From Pseudomonadota bacterium (GTDB lineage: Bacteria > Pseudomonadota > Gammaproteobacteria > Burkholderiales > Rhodocyclaceae): a DNA stretch of 32,318 nucleotides. The DNA lies in NCBI GenBank assembly GCA_026399515.1, contig JAPLQT010000033.1:1-32318 (forward strand), given 5' to 3'. Positions 16,023 to 24,458 of this stretch are shown one piece after another; position 1 is the stretch's first letter; the number at the start of each line of letters is the position of its first letter. A model generated the notes under the pieces. It did not search any database. It saw only the letters and a list, made by a program, of their open reading frames with translations, and was not told the DNA's origin. Both the position numbers and the translations under genes were made by a program.

Positions 16023-17621
16023 ATGAACCAGCAATCAGCCAACCCGCTGATCGATAAGATCGCCAGCCCGCCCCCCCTCTTGTCCCGCATCGAGGACTAT
16101 CTGGAACACTGGGCTGCGCTCACACCGGACGCCGAGGCGATCGTCGATTCTCATGGCCGCCTGAGCTATGCGCAACTGCGAGTTGCGGTACTCGGCGCGG
16201 CGCGCGCGATGCGGGCCTATGGCGTCAAAGACGGCGCATGCGTGGCGGTTCTTGCACCGCCGTCGATCGACGCCTTCGTCTCATTCCTGGCCGCGAACAC
16301 GCTTGGGGCAACCTGGCTTGGCCTCAACCCGAAGTACACGCGCGCCGAGCTGGAGCATGTCATCCAAGACGCGCAGCCAGTGCTCACCTTGGCCCGCAGC
16401 CGGATCGCGGAACGGGACTACCTAGGCGATCTCCAGGCGATCAGGGATAGCCTGGCGCTGCGGGAGGGGATGCTGGTTCTTCTCGACGACCGGGATGATG
16501 CCCGCGGCATCGAGAAATTCGGCGGCAGGGGCGGGACCGATTTGGTTCAAGGCGCTCTGCACAATGAGGTTGCGCTGTTTGTCTACACTTCCGGAACGAC
16601 GGGCCGGCCGAAGGCGGCACGCCTGTCGCATCGCGCGCTGGTACGTGCCGCGGCGATACGTGCCGAGGTGTGGAAGGTGACCCCGTTTCGTTCCATCAAC
16701 AACCTTCCCATCAACCATGTCGGCAGCGTCGGCGATATCGCTTGCTCCACGCTGGTCGCCGGCGGCTGCCAGGTTTGCCTGGAGCGCTTCACCCCGGCTG
16801 CGACGTTGGAGTGCCTTCAGCGTGAGCGCGTCAGCTTCTGGTATCAGGTGCCGACGATGTTCCAGATGTGCCTGGACGCCGCGTCATCCATGGACATCGA
16901 CTGGTCGCACCTGCAGGCTGCCATCTGGAGCGGCGGGCGCGCTTCCCATTCGCTGATCGAGCGGCTGGCGAACGTATCGGATTTCCTGGCGGTTGACTAC
17001 AGCATGACCGAAAGCGTCGGGGCGATCACCCTGTCCCCTCTCACGAAAGATGCAGATACTCTTGACGACAATGTCGGCTGGCCGGAACCAGGCCGGGAGC
17101 TTCGCCTGGTCGATGTGGATACGCTGCTGCCGGCTGCTCGCGGCGCGGCGGGTGAAGTCCAGATCCGCGACCCGTGGATGTTTGATGGCTACCGCGCCAC
17201 CGGGCAGGCAGTGGACGCATTCACGACGGATGGCTGGTTTCGCACCGGAGACCTGGCAATCCAGGGTGAGAATGGCGCCTGGCGCATCGTCGGTCGCAGC
17301 AAGGAGATGTTCAAGTCTGGCGGCTACAATGTTTATCCGCGAGAAATCGAACTGGTGCTTGAAGCACATCCTGGGGTTGCCTCAGTTGCGGTGGTCGAGA
17401 CCAGCGATCCTCTTTACGGAGAGATCGGGATAGCCTTTGTGGTGCCAAATCAGCCGGTACCCGCTCCGACGATGCTGGACAGCCATTGCCGTGATCATCT
17501 TGCCAACTACAAGATTCCAAAACGCTTCATCATGGTCGACGAATTGCCGATGCTGCCCATCGGCAAGGTCGACAAGGTCGCGCTTCGCAGACAAGTTGCA
17601 GGCCTTCGCGGTCCGCGATAA
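16023..17621 (+). CDS. Acyl-CoA synthetase / AMP-dependent ligase
   Basis: A 532-residue ANL-superfamily adenylating enzyme forming acyl-AMP and then acyl-CoA. Motifs are complete: P-loop YTSGTTGRPK (188-197), the A5-like YSMTE, GWFRTGDLA, GRSKEMFKSGGYNVYP hinge, and the catalytic lysine in PIGKVDK (Lys515). The hinge and C-terminus match medium/long-chain or aryl-CoA ligases. A TTG at 15996 overlaps the previous stop codon and would add nine residues, but the ATG at 16023 is favoured; neither has a clear ribosome binding site. It is the last gene of the operon and would activate the acid released by the acylase. Chain length or aromatic preference (for example phenylacetate versus fatty acid) cannot be decided by eye. 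Confidence 0.9.
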   Translation: MNQQSANPLIDKIASPPPLLSRIEDYLEHWAALTPDAEAIVDSHGRLSYAQLRVAVLGAARAMRAYGVKDGACVAVLAPPSIDAFVSFLAANTLGATWLGLNPKYTRAELEHVIQDAQPVLTLARSRIAERDYLGDLQAIRDSLALREGMLVLLDDRDDARGIEKFGGRGGTDLVQGALHNEVALFVYTSGTTGRPKAARLSHRALVRAAAIRAEVWKVTPFRSINNLPINHVGSVGDIACSTLVAGGCQVCLERFTPAATLECLQRERVSFWYQVPTMFQMCLDAASSMDIDWSHLQAAIWSGGRASHSLIERLANVSDFLAVDYSMTESVGAITLSPLTKDADTLDDNVGWPEPGRELRLVDVDTLLPAARGAAGEVQIRDPWMFDGYRATGQAVDAFTTDGWFRTGDLAIQGENGAWRIVGRSKEMFKSGGYNVYPREIELVLEAHPGVASVAVVETSDPLYGEIGIAFVVPNQPVPAPTMLDSHCRDHLANYKIPKRFIMVDELPMLPIGKVDKVALRRQVAGLRGPR

Positions 17622-17660
17622 TGTCATTTGCATTCTGACGCGTTTATCCCCGAGGCTTTG

Positions 17661-17787
17661 CCCAACCTAACTTTCATGATGCGCGGGGTACGCCCCGAAG
17701 GAAGTCCCCTGGCGGGACGCCCTCAACCATGAAAGTTGGGGGCATTCCCATGGCCCCCACCCCCTGCCCCGCTTCGGGGCGGGGGCA
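17661..17787. repeat. Cluster of hairpins inside an inverted repeat in a 337-bp intergenic gap
   Basis: The outer arms AACTTTCATG (17669-17678) and CATGAAAGTT (17728-17737) are perfectly inverted. Between them are CGGGG-TACG-CCCCG (17684-17697) and GTCCC-n5-GGGAC (17704-17718). To the right follow GGGGGC...GCCCCC (17738-17758) and CCCCG-CTT-CGGGG (17767-17779). This may end the acyl-CoA ligase operon and may be a copy of a dispersed structured intergenic repeat. The remainder of the gap (17622-17660 and 17788-17958) shows no gene, only AAGGAAG before the next ATG. Confidence 0.55.
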
Positions 17788-17958
17788 AAATGTGTTCGTT
17801 ACGCTCGATATCACCAAGCGCTCTTTCGTCGTATTTCACGCTAATTGTTGAGTCGGCCCGACTAACTCAGTACCATAGCGGGCTCTCTCTGATCTAGAAT
17901 GTTTGATATCCACCAATTGTGCATTGAATACCGGATGTCCCAAAAAAGGAAGCTGTGA

Positions 17959-20900
17959 ATGTTGAAGCTGTCGCATGAACTGAGCATCGCCGATCTCTAC
18001 CAGCGCCAAGGACTGGCAAGACTGGACGACATATTCCTCAAGCGCCTCAGCGAGGAGGACGGCGCTCTGCACGCTAGGCTGGTGGCGGCGCGTGCCGCAC
18101 CCGAAGCGTGCCCCGCCGCCGACGAATCGGCGTTGATGATCGCACTGGGGCCGAGACTCGATGCCTTCGTTACGGACCTGTTCGGCATCGGCATCGAGGC
18201 AGCCGCCCTATCGCAACAGCATGCCGATCTCACGCCGCTGTATGAGGTCAAGCGCCTGTTCGTTCAGCGCCAGGCGGCGAAGATGATCCGGCCCGAGCAG
18301 GCCGCACAAATCGACGGACCGGCGCTGTATGCAAGCCTGCTCGATCGCTTGGGCGGGAAATTCACCGAGCTGGGCTTTGCCCGCAAGATCGTCGAATGGC
18401 AGGCGGACAAGGAGGCCAACGCCGAGATCCTGGAGATCGCCCGGCAATACGCGGCGTGGGCGGTGCACACGCCGCAGGGCAGAGAACGGCATCGTCATGG
18501 CGTGCTCTTCAAGACCCCCACCGGCGTCGATCCTGGCAATCTGGTGCCAGTGGCCCAGATGAACGAGACGGAAGGCGTGACCAGCTTCCGCATTCAGCCC
18601 GAGCACATCCGCCGCCGCAAGGGCTTTGCCCTGACCGATGCGGGCACCGATCTCACTGGTGCGCTGGACCAGTCCAACTATTGCATCCTCTGCCACACCC
18701 AGAAGAAGGATTCCTGCTCCCGCGGACTGCGCGAGAAGCCTACGCCCGACGCCCCCGAGAAGATCACTTACAAGAAGAGCCCGTTCGGCGTGCCGCTGGC
18801 CGGCTGCCCGCTGGAAGAGAAGATTTCCGAATTCCACACCCTGAAGAATCTCGGCCATTCGATCTCCGCGCTGGCGGTGATCACGGTCGACAACCCCATG
18901 GCCGCCGGCACCGGCCACCGCATCTGCAACGACTGCATGAAGTCCTGCATCTACCAACGCCAGGAGCCGGTGAATATTCCGGAAGTGGAAACGCGCACTC
19001 TCAAGGACGTGCTGGAACTGCCCTGGGGGTTCGAGATTTACAGCCTGCTGACGCGCTGGAACCCGCTCAATGTCCGCCGCCCGCTGCCTCTGCCGCCGAG
19101 CGGCAAGAAGGTGCTGGTGGCCGGCATGGGGCCGGCTGGCTTCACTCTCGCCCACCACCTGATCAACGACGGGCACAGCGTCGTCGGCATCGACGGCCTG
19201 AAGATCGAGCCGCTGCCCGAGACCATCGGCGGCGTGCGTATCGACGGCAGCCGGGCAGCCTTCGAGGCGATCCGCGACGTCAAGACGCTTTACGAACCGC
19301 TAGATAACCGCGTCATGGCCGGTTTCGGCGGCGTCGCCGAGTACGGCATCACGGTGCGCTGGGACAAGAACTTCCTCAAGATCCTGCGCCTGCTGCTGGT
19401 GCGCCGCGCCGAGTTCGCGCTGTTCGGCGGCGTGCGTTTCGGCGGCACGCTGACGGTCGACGACGCCCTGGCGCGCGGTTTCGACCACATCGCGCTGTGC
19501 CTGGGTGCCGGCAAGCCGACCGTGCTGGATATTCCCAACGGCTTGGCGCGCGGCGTGCGCACCGCTTCCGACTTCCTCATGGCGCTGCAGCTCACCGGCG
19601 CCGCCAAGCAGGACTCGCTGGCCAATATGCAATTGCGCCTGCCGGTGGTGGTGATCGGCGGCGGATTGACCGCCATCGATACGGCGACCGAGTCGCTGGC
19701 CTACTACCCCGTCCAGGTGGAAAAATTCCTCCAGCGTTACGAAGCGCTGGCGGCCTCCATCGGCGAGGATGCGATCCGCGAACGTTGGGACGACCTGGAT
19801 CGGGAGATCGCCGAGGAGTTCCTCGCTCATGCCCGCGCCATCCGCGACGAGCGCGCCGCGGCGCAACGCGAACAGCGCCCCGCCCATGTCATCGAACTGC
19901 TGCGGACCTGGGGCGGCGCCACCATCGCCTATCGGCGCCGGATGATAGACAGCCCGTCGTATACGCTGAACCACGAGGAGATCGAGAAGGCGCTGGAGGA
20001 AGGCATCACCTTCACCGAATGCCTGTCGCCGCTCGCCATCGATGTGGACAACCATGGCGCGGCGCTAGGCATGCGCCTGGCCAGACAGCAACTCGGTGAC
20101 GACGGCCGTTGGGAAGGCGGCGGCGAGCACTGGCTGCCGGCGCATACCATCTTCGTCGCCGCCGGCACCCAGCCCAATACCGTGCTGGCACGCGAGGACG
20201 CGCTGCATTTCAAGCTCGACGGCAAGTTCTTCCGGGCCTGCGACGAGTCGGGCGCCCCGGTCAAACCAGACCGCGGCAACTGCAAGCCGGACCATCCCGA
20301 AGTCCTATTGTCGCGCTTCGACGACGGTCGCTACATCAGCTTCTTCGGCGACCTGCATCCGTCCTACTCCGGCAACGTGGTCAAGGCCATGGCCTCGGCC
20401 AAGCAGGGTTATCCGATGGTTTCCCGGGTGCTGGCCCGGCAGGCGCCGCAACCCATGGAGAACAACGCGGCCTTCTTCGCCCAACTGGCGCAGGATCTGC
20501 TCGCCACGGTGCACAAGGTCGAGCGGCTGACGCCCACCATCGTCGAGGTCGTCATCAAGGCGCCCCTGGCCGCGCGCAATTTCCAGCCAGGGCAGTTCTA
20601 TCGCCTACAGAATTTCGAAACGCTGTCCGCGGTGGCCGCCGGCACCCGCATGCAGATGGAAGGTATCGCACTGACGGGGGCCTGGGTCGACCGGGAACAG
20701 GGACTGGTGTCCACCATCGTGCTCGAGATGGGCGGCTCCGCCAACCTCTGCGCCGCGCTGCAGCCGGGCGAGCCGGTGATCCTGATGGGTCCGACCGGCA
20801 TGGCCACCCACATCGAGGCCGACGAGACCGTCATTCTCTGCGGCGGCGGACTGGGTAACGCGGTGCTGTTTTCGATCGGCCAGGCCTTCCGCGCCAAGAA

Positions 20901-21477
20901 TTCCAAAGTACTGTATTTCGCCGGCTACAAGAAAGTCATCGACCGTTACAAAGTGCGGGACATCGAGGCTGCGGCCGACATCGTGATCTGGTGCTGCGAC
21001 GAGGAACCCGGTTTCAAGCCGAGTCGGCCGCAGGACCGGAGCTTCGTCGGCAATATCGTCCAGGCCATGGAAGCCTATGCGTCGGGACGCCTGGGCCAGC
21101 AGCCGATCCGCACCGAGGATGCCGACCGCATTATCGCCATCGGTTCGGACCGGATGATGGCGGGTGTCGGCAAGGCGCGTCACGATGTGCTCAAGGCATA
21201 TCTCAAGCCGCACCACTTCGCCATCGGCTCCATCAACTCGCCGATGCAGTGCATGATGAAGGAGATCTGCGCCCAGTGCCTACAACTCCACCGCGACCCG
21301 AAGACCGGCGAGGTGACTCACGTATTCTCATGCTTCAACCAGGACCAGCCGCTCGACAGCGTCGACTTCCATCTGCTCAATGAACGCCTGAAGCAGAATT
21401 CGCTGCAGGAGAAGCTCTCCGCACAGTGGCTCGGTTACTGCCTGCACGACCTGAAATTACAGCGCACCACGGTATGA
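17959..21477 (+). CDS. Giant Fe-S flavin oxidoreductase: GltD/NfnB-like plus PyrK/NfnA-like fusion
   Basis: 1172 residues; AAGGAAG precedes the ATG. An unrecognised ~200-residue N-terminal region comes first. Next are cysteine clusters, CILCHTQKKDSC, GCPLEE and CNDCMKSC, suited to iron-sulfur centres. A GltD-like flavin domain begins near residue 385 with VLVAGMGPAGFTLAHHL, and its pyridine-nucleotide site is VVVIGGGLTAIDTATE. From about residue 845 a ferredoxin-reductase-like module follows, with FQPGQFYRLQNF, LMGPTG and CGGGLGNAVLFSIG. It ends in a Cys-x5-Cys-x2-Cys...Cys set (MQCMMKEICAQC to FSCF), like the [2Fe-2S] site of PyrK. The two halves correspond to NfnB and NfnA of electron-bifurcating transhydrogenase. 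Likely cytosolic. Its electron partners are not evident from neighbours. Confidence 0.85.
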   Translation: MLKLSHELSIADLYQRQGLARLDDIFLKRLSEEDGALHARLVAARAAPEACPAADESALMIALGPRLDAFVTDLFGIGIEAAALSQQHADLTPLYEVKRLFVQRQAAKMIRPEQAAQIDGPALYASLLDRLGGKFTELGFARKIVEWQADKEANAEILEIARQYAAWAVHTPQGRERHRHGVLFKTPTGVDPGNLVPVAQMNETEGVTSFRIQPEHIRRRKGFALTDAGTDLTGALDQSNYCILCHTQKKDSCSRGLREKPTPDAPEKITYKKSPFGVPLAGCPLEEKISEFHTLKNLGHSISALAVITVDNPMAAGTGHRICNDCMKSCIYQRQEPVNIPEVETRTLKDVLELPWGFEIYSLLTRWNPLNVRRPLPLPPSGKKVLVAGMGPAGFTLAHHLINDGHSVVGIDGLKIEPLPETIGGVRIDGSRAAFEAIRDVKTLYEPLDNRVMAGFGGVAEYGITVRWDKNFLKILRLLLVRRAEFALFGGVRFGGTLTVDDALARGFDHIALCLGAGKPTVLDIPNGLARGVRTASDFLMALQLTGAAKQDSLANMQLRLPVVVIGGGLTAIDTATESLAYYPVQVEKFLQRYEALAASIGEDAIRERWDDLDREIAEEFLAHARAIRDERAAAQREQRPAHVIELLRTWGGATIAYRRRMIDSPSYTLNHEEIEKALEEGITFTECLSPLAIDVDNHGAALGMRLARQQLGDDGRWEGGGEHWLPAHTIFVAAGTQPNTVLAREDALHFKLDGKFFRACDESGAPVKPDRGNCKPDHPEVLLSRFDDGRYISFFGDLHPSYSGNVVKAMASAKQGYPMVSRVLARQAPQPMENNAAFFAQLAQDLLATVHKVERLTPTIVEVVIKAPLAARNFQPGQFYRLQNFETLSAVAAGTRMQMEGIALTGAWVDREQGLVSTIVLEMGGSANLCAALQPGEPVILMGPTGMATHIEADETVILCGGGLGNAVLFSIGQAFRAKNSKVLYFAGYKKVIDRYKVRDIEAAADIVIWCCDEEPGFKPSRPQDRSFVGNIVQAMEAYASGRLGQQPIRTEDADRIIAIGSDRMMAGVGKARHDVLKAYLKPHHFAIGSINSPMQCMMKEICAQCLQLHRDPKTGEVTHVFSCFNQDQPLDSVDFHLLNERLKQNSLQEKLSAQWLGYCLHDLKLQRTTV

Positions 21478-21508
21478 CAATGCTGCCGCCAGGCGGCGAG
21501 GAAATCTC

Positions 21509-23560
21509 ATGACGCTTTACGCAGCCACCATCACCTTGTCGGCGTTCCTGCTGTTCCTGGTTCAGCCCATCATCGCCCGGCAGATCCTGCCCTGGTTCGG
21601 CGGATCGGCCGCGGTGTGGACGACTTGCATGGTGTTCTTCCAGGTGACCCTGCTGGCGGGTTACGCCTACTCGGACCTGCTGATCCGCAAAGTCACCGCG
21701 CGCAACCAGGTGCTGATCCACGGCGGCTTGCTGCTGGCGAGCCTGGCCTGCCTGCCGATCATTCCGTCGGGCAGCTTCAAACCGGAGAACGCCGACAACC
21801 CCGCCGGCCGCATCCTGTTGCTGCTCACCCTGACCATCGGCCTGCCCTACCTGATGCTGTCGACGACCGGCCCCTTGATTCAGGCCTGGTTCACCCGGCG
21901 TTTCCCCGGCGGCTCGGTGTATCGCTTGTATGCCTTGTCGAATGCGGCGTCGATGGCGGCCTTGATCTGTTACTCCGTCGGCTGGAGTTCCGGCTATACG
22001 CTGTTCGCCGTGATGGCGCTGGCGACCGGTTGGCTGTCGGTGCGGGCGCGCGATGCGGAATCCGCGCTTATGACGGCAGACATCGACACTACGCACGTGA
22101 CAGAAGACACCACGGACGAAGCCCCGCCCACTACAGGCCAGCAACTGCTGTGGCTGATGCTGGCCGCCGCCGGCTCGATGCTGCTGTTGGCCACGACCAC
22201 TCACATCACACAGAACGTTGCCTCGATTCCCTTCCTCTGGGTCTTGCCCCTGTCGATTTATCTGCTCACCTTCATTTTCTGTTTCGACGGCAGCCGCTGG
22301 TATCGCTCGCGGCTGTTCCATCCGCTCGCGGCGGTGCTGGCGACTCTGATGCTGGCGGGGCTGAGCTTCCGGCCCGGCGACGACTGGCTGCCCGAGGTAG
22401 GCCTGCTGCATCTCGAATACGCGGTGCCCTTGTATGCCATCGGACTATTCGTCCTGTGCATGTTCTGCCACGGCGAACTGGCCGCCCGCCGCCCTGCTCC
22501 GCAGCACCTGACGCGTTTCTATCTGATGCTGTCCATGGGCGGCGCGGTGGGCGGCATCGTCGTCGGCATCGTCGCGCCCCTGGCGCTGAACTGGTATTGG
22601 GAATTCCCCGCCGTCCTGGTGGTGCTGAGCGTCCTCATCTGCATCTTCGCCTGGCCGCAGCGCATCATGCGTTATGCCTTGCTGGGACTGGCCGCCGGTA
22701 GCGTGTGGCTGGCCTTCAGCTACCAGGAGCGGATACAGGAAGACACCATCGTGCTCACGCGGAATTTCTACGGCACGCTACGCGTCCAGGCCACCGCGCC
22801 GGATTCCGACCCCGACGCCAAGTGGCGCCTCAGCCATGGCGTCATCACCCATGGCAACCAGTTTCGCGCGCCGCAACTGCGCCGTACGCTCACCACCTAT
22901 TACGGCGAAAAGTCCGGCATCGGGCAGGCGATACTCGGGCTCAGGGAAGGCGGCATGCTCGCGGCGCAAGCCCAGAAATCCCAACGCGTCGGCCTGATCG
23001 GCCTGGGCGTCGGCACCCTCTCGGCCTATGGACGGGAAGGTGACGTCTATCCCGTCTATGAACTCAATCCCGAGGTCATCGATTTCGCGCTACAGCATTT
23101 CACTTTTCTGTCCGGCAGCCGCGCCAGGATCGAGGTTTCCCAGGGCGATGCCCGCCTGGCGCTGGAGCGCGAACCGGCCCAGCGCTTCGACGTGTTGGCG
23201 GTGGACGCCTTCTCCAGCGATTCCATCCCCGTGCACCTGATCACGCATCAGGCGATTGTCGCCTTCGCCCGCCATGTTGCGCCCGAAGGAGTGATCGCCT
23301 ATCACATCAGCAACCGCTACCTGAACCTGCAACCGGTCGTGGCCGATCTTGCGCTATCCATCGGGCGCGAGGCGATCCTGATAGAAAACGAACCGGGCGC
23401 CGATCAACCCTGGCTGTACCGCACCGACTGGATCGTCATCACCGGAAACAGGGAACTGGCGGACCGTCTGGTCAAGCAGGGTGGCCAGCGCATGAGCGTC
23501 ACTCCAGGCTTTCGCGGCTGGACCGACGACTACAACAATCTGTTCTCGATCCTGAAGTGA
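21509..23560 (+). CDS. Fused MFS/spermidine-synthase-like membrane protein
   Basis: A 683-residue protein; GAGGAAA precedes the ATG and the gap to the oxidoreductase is 31 bp, so the two are probably one operon. The first ~420 residues hold about a dozen hydrophobic segments (for example TITLSAFLLFLVQPIIARQI and LLLLTLTIGLPYLMLSTTG), matching the membrane part of the family. From about residue 490 a Rossmann SAM-type fold begins with VGLIGLGVGTLSAYG and YELNPEVIDFA, with DVLAVDAFSSDSIPVHL further on; this is the polyamine-synthase-like domain. The conserved acidic residues are partly retained, but true spermidine synthesis is doubtful for this family. Family call secure, function unknown. Confidence 0.88.
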   Translation: MTLYAATITLSAFLLFLVQPIIARQILPWFGGSAAVWTTCMVFFQVTLLAGYAYSDLLIRKVTARNQVLIHGGLLLASLACLPIIPSGSFKPENADNPAGRILLLLTLTIGLPYLMLSTTGPLIQAWFTRRFPGGSVYRLYALSNAASMAALICYSVGWSSGYTLFAVMALATGWLSVRARDAESALMTADIDTTHVTEDTTDEAPPTTGQQLLWLMLAAAGSMLLLATTTHITQNVASIPFLWVLPLSIYLLTFIFCFDGSRWYRSRLFHPLAAVLATLMLAGLSFRPGDDWLPEVGLLHLEYAVPLYAIGLFVLCMFCHGELAARRPAPQHLTRFYLMLSMGGAVGGIVVGIVAPLALNWYWEFPAVLVVLSVLICIFAWPQRIMRYALLGLAAGSVWLAFSYQERIQEDTIVLTRNFYGTLRVQATAPDSDPDAKWRLSHGVITHGNQFRAPQLRRTLTTYYGEKSGIGQAILGLREGGMLAAQAQKSQRVGLIGLGVGTLSAYGREGDVYPVYELNPEVIDFALQHFTFLSGSRARIEVSQGDARLALEREPAQRFDVLAVDAFSSDSIPVHLITHQAIVAFARHVAPEGVIAYHISNRYLNLQPVVADLALSIGREAILIENEPGADQPWLYRTDWIVITGNRELADRLVKQGGQRMSVTPGFRGWTDDYNNLFSILK

Positions 23561-23583
23561 ATCGCGACGAGTCCCGCGATTCA
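23558..23583 (+). terminator. Hairpin at the end of the spermidine-synthase-like gene
   Basis: TGAATCGCG and CGCGATTCA form a perfect 9-bp stem with an 8-base loop and include the stop codon. No T-run follows, so intrinsic termination is possible rather than clear. The remaining ~260 bases before the next gene show no recognisable gene. Confidence 0.4.
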
Positions 23584-23844
23584 TGATCTGCAATTGATAT
23601 CCATCCTTGCGGCACACACGAATTGAGCCTGGTGTTGTGCCGAAGTAGCGGATGTCTGAGATCGGCCCCTCCGCGGAAGTAGCATGATAGTGAATGCTTC
23701 CGTTCACCATCGAAGTAACCGGCGCCCCAAAAGGTCGGAAATGAAGAACGAACCCTGCCTATTCGGCGTCGGGTTGACTGCCGAATTGGCGTCGCGTCCA
23801 AGCAGACGGTGACCGGCCCCAATTTGAGTGCTAGACTTCGCCGT

Positions 23845-24069
23845 ATGAACGCCCACGTAGACCACATTCTGGACGAAGCTCTCGGATTGCCCGCCGACGA
23901 GCGTTCGGCTTTGACCGTAGCACTACTCGATAGCCTCGAAGGCAGTGACGATTCTTCAATTACGGAAGCTTGGCGGCAGGAGATCAAGGCGCGGCAAGCT
24001 GCCGTACGGGCGGGGACAGTCAAGGCCGTTTCATGGGCAGATGCTAGAGCAAGACTTAGCGCTCTGTGA
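23845..24069 (+). CDS. Antitoxin of the putative addiction-module (RelB/ParD-like) family
   Basis: A 74-residue protein: MNAHVDHILDEALGLPADER, then ALTVALLDSLEG, then EAWRQEIKARQAAVRAGTVK and VSWADARARL. This is the pattern of the short addiction-module antitoxin family with a C-terminal toxin-wrapping segment. The ATG at 23845 is preferred over a start 36 bases upstream because the family begins with this helix. Its TGA overlaps the GTG of the toxin gene, so the two are coupled and probably autoregulated. No clear promoter was seen upstream. It lies in an accessory patch beside an integron attC site, a common place for such modules. Confidence 0.88.
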   Translation: MNAHVDHILDEALGLPADERSALTVALLDSLEGSDDSSITEAWRQEIKARQAAVRAGTVKAVSWADARARLSAL

Positions 24070-24362
24070 CCCGCTTTGGAGTCGAGATTCTGCCCGAGGC
24101 AGAGTCGGAAATCAGAGAGGCCTTCCTCTGGTACTTCGAGCGTAGCCCTATCGCTGCCGACGCTTTTCGAACCGAGGCACTTGAGGCAATTGATCGGCTT
24201 GCTAACGATGCGCTGATGTGGCCCGAAGACAATGATGCAATCAGGCGACATATTCTCCGTCACTTTCCCTACACGGTCTTTTACGAGATTCGAGGCAATA
24301 CCGTGACGGTGCTCGCTGTCGCGCACCAGCGCCGCAAGCCAGGATACTGGCGCGAGCGCTAA
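24066..24362 (+). CDS. ParE/RelE-superfamily toxin
   Basis: A 98-residue protein starting with GTG at 24066, four bases overlapping the antitoxin (GTGA). Motifs: FGVEILPEAESEIREAFLWY, then ALEAIDRL, and the C-terminal strands RRHILRHFPYTVFYEIRGN and VTVLAVAHQRRKPGYW. That last pattern, ending in H.RR.P.YW, is usual for ParE-like toxins, which act on DNA gyrase in studied cases; RelE-type mRNA cleavage is less likely. All segments are intact, so the pair is probably functional. The attC site starts 26 bases after the stop, as expected for a gene cassette. Confidence 0.88.
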   Translation: MTRFGVEILPEAESEIREAFLWYFERSPIAADAFRTEALEAIDRLANDALMWPEDNDAIRRHILRHFPYTVFYEIRGNTVTVLAVAHQRRKPGYWRER

Positions 24363-24388
24363 GGCTACTTCTGACTGCATCTTCCGAC

Positions 24389-24458
24389 GCCCAACGTTTG
24401 AAATCACCGGCGCTGCGCGGCTTTACCGCGCAGCGTCCGGTGGATTGATGGGTTGGGC
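24389..24458. mobile_element. attC: Integron attC recombination site
   Basis: A 70-bp imperfect palindrome. The outer boxes are GCCCAAC (24389-24395) and GTTGGGC (24452-24458), exact matches to RYYYAAC and GTTRRRY. Inside, CACCGG (24405-24410) pairs with CCGGTG (24437-24442), and CGCTGCGCGG (24411-24420) pairs with CCGCGCAGCG (24426-24435) around the loop CTTTA. Base 24436 is unpaired, and the segment between outer and inner boxes pairs imperfectly, as in real attC sites. It directly follows the toxin gene in cassette order. Because the outer boxes are perfect mirror images, orientation is not certain. No integrase gene is present in the window. Confidence 0.75.

Noticed and set aside
21377-22411. 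Minus-strand open frame opposite the spermidine-synthase-like gene
   Set aside because: Gln/Arg/Gly-rich antisense shadow; the plus strand has a full membrane protein.
23574-23710. Minus-strand frame after the spermidine-synthase-like gene (MVNGSIHYHATSAEG...)
   Set aside because: Short, unrecognised, continues into the antisense of a real gene; possible decayed fragment but not supported.
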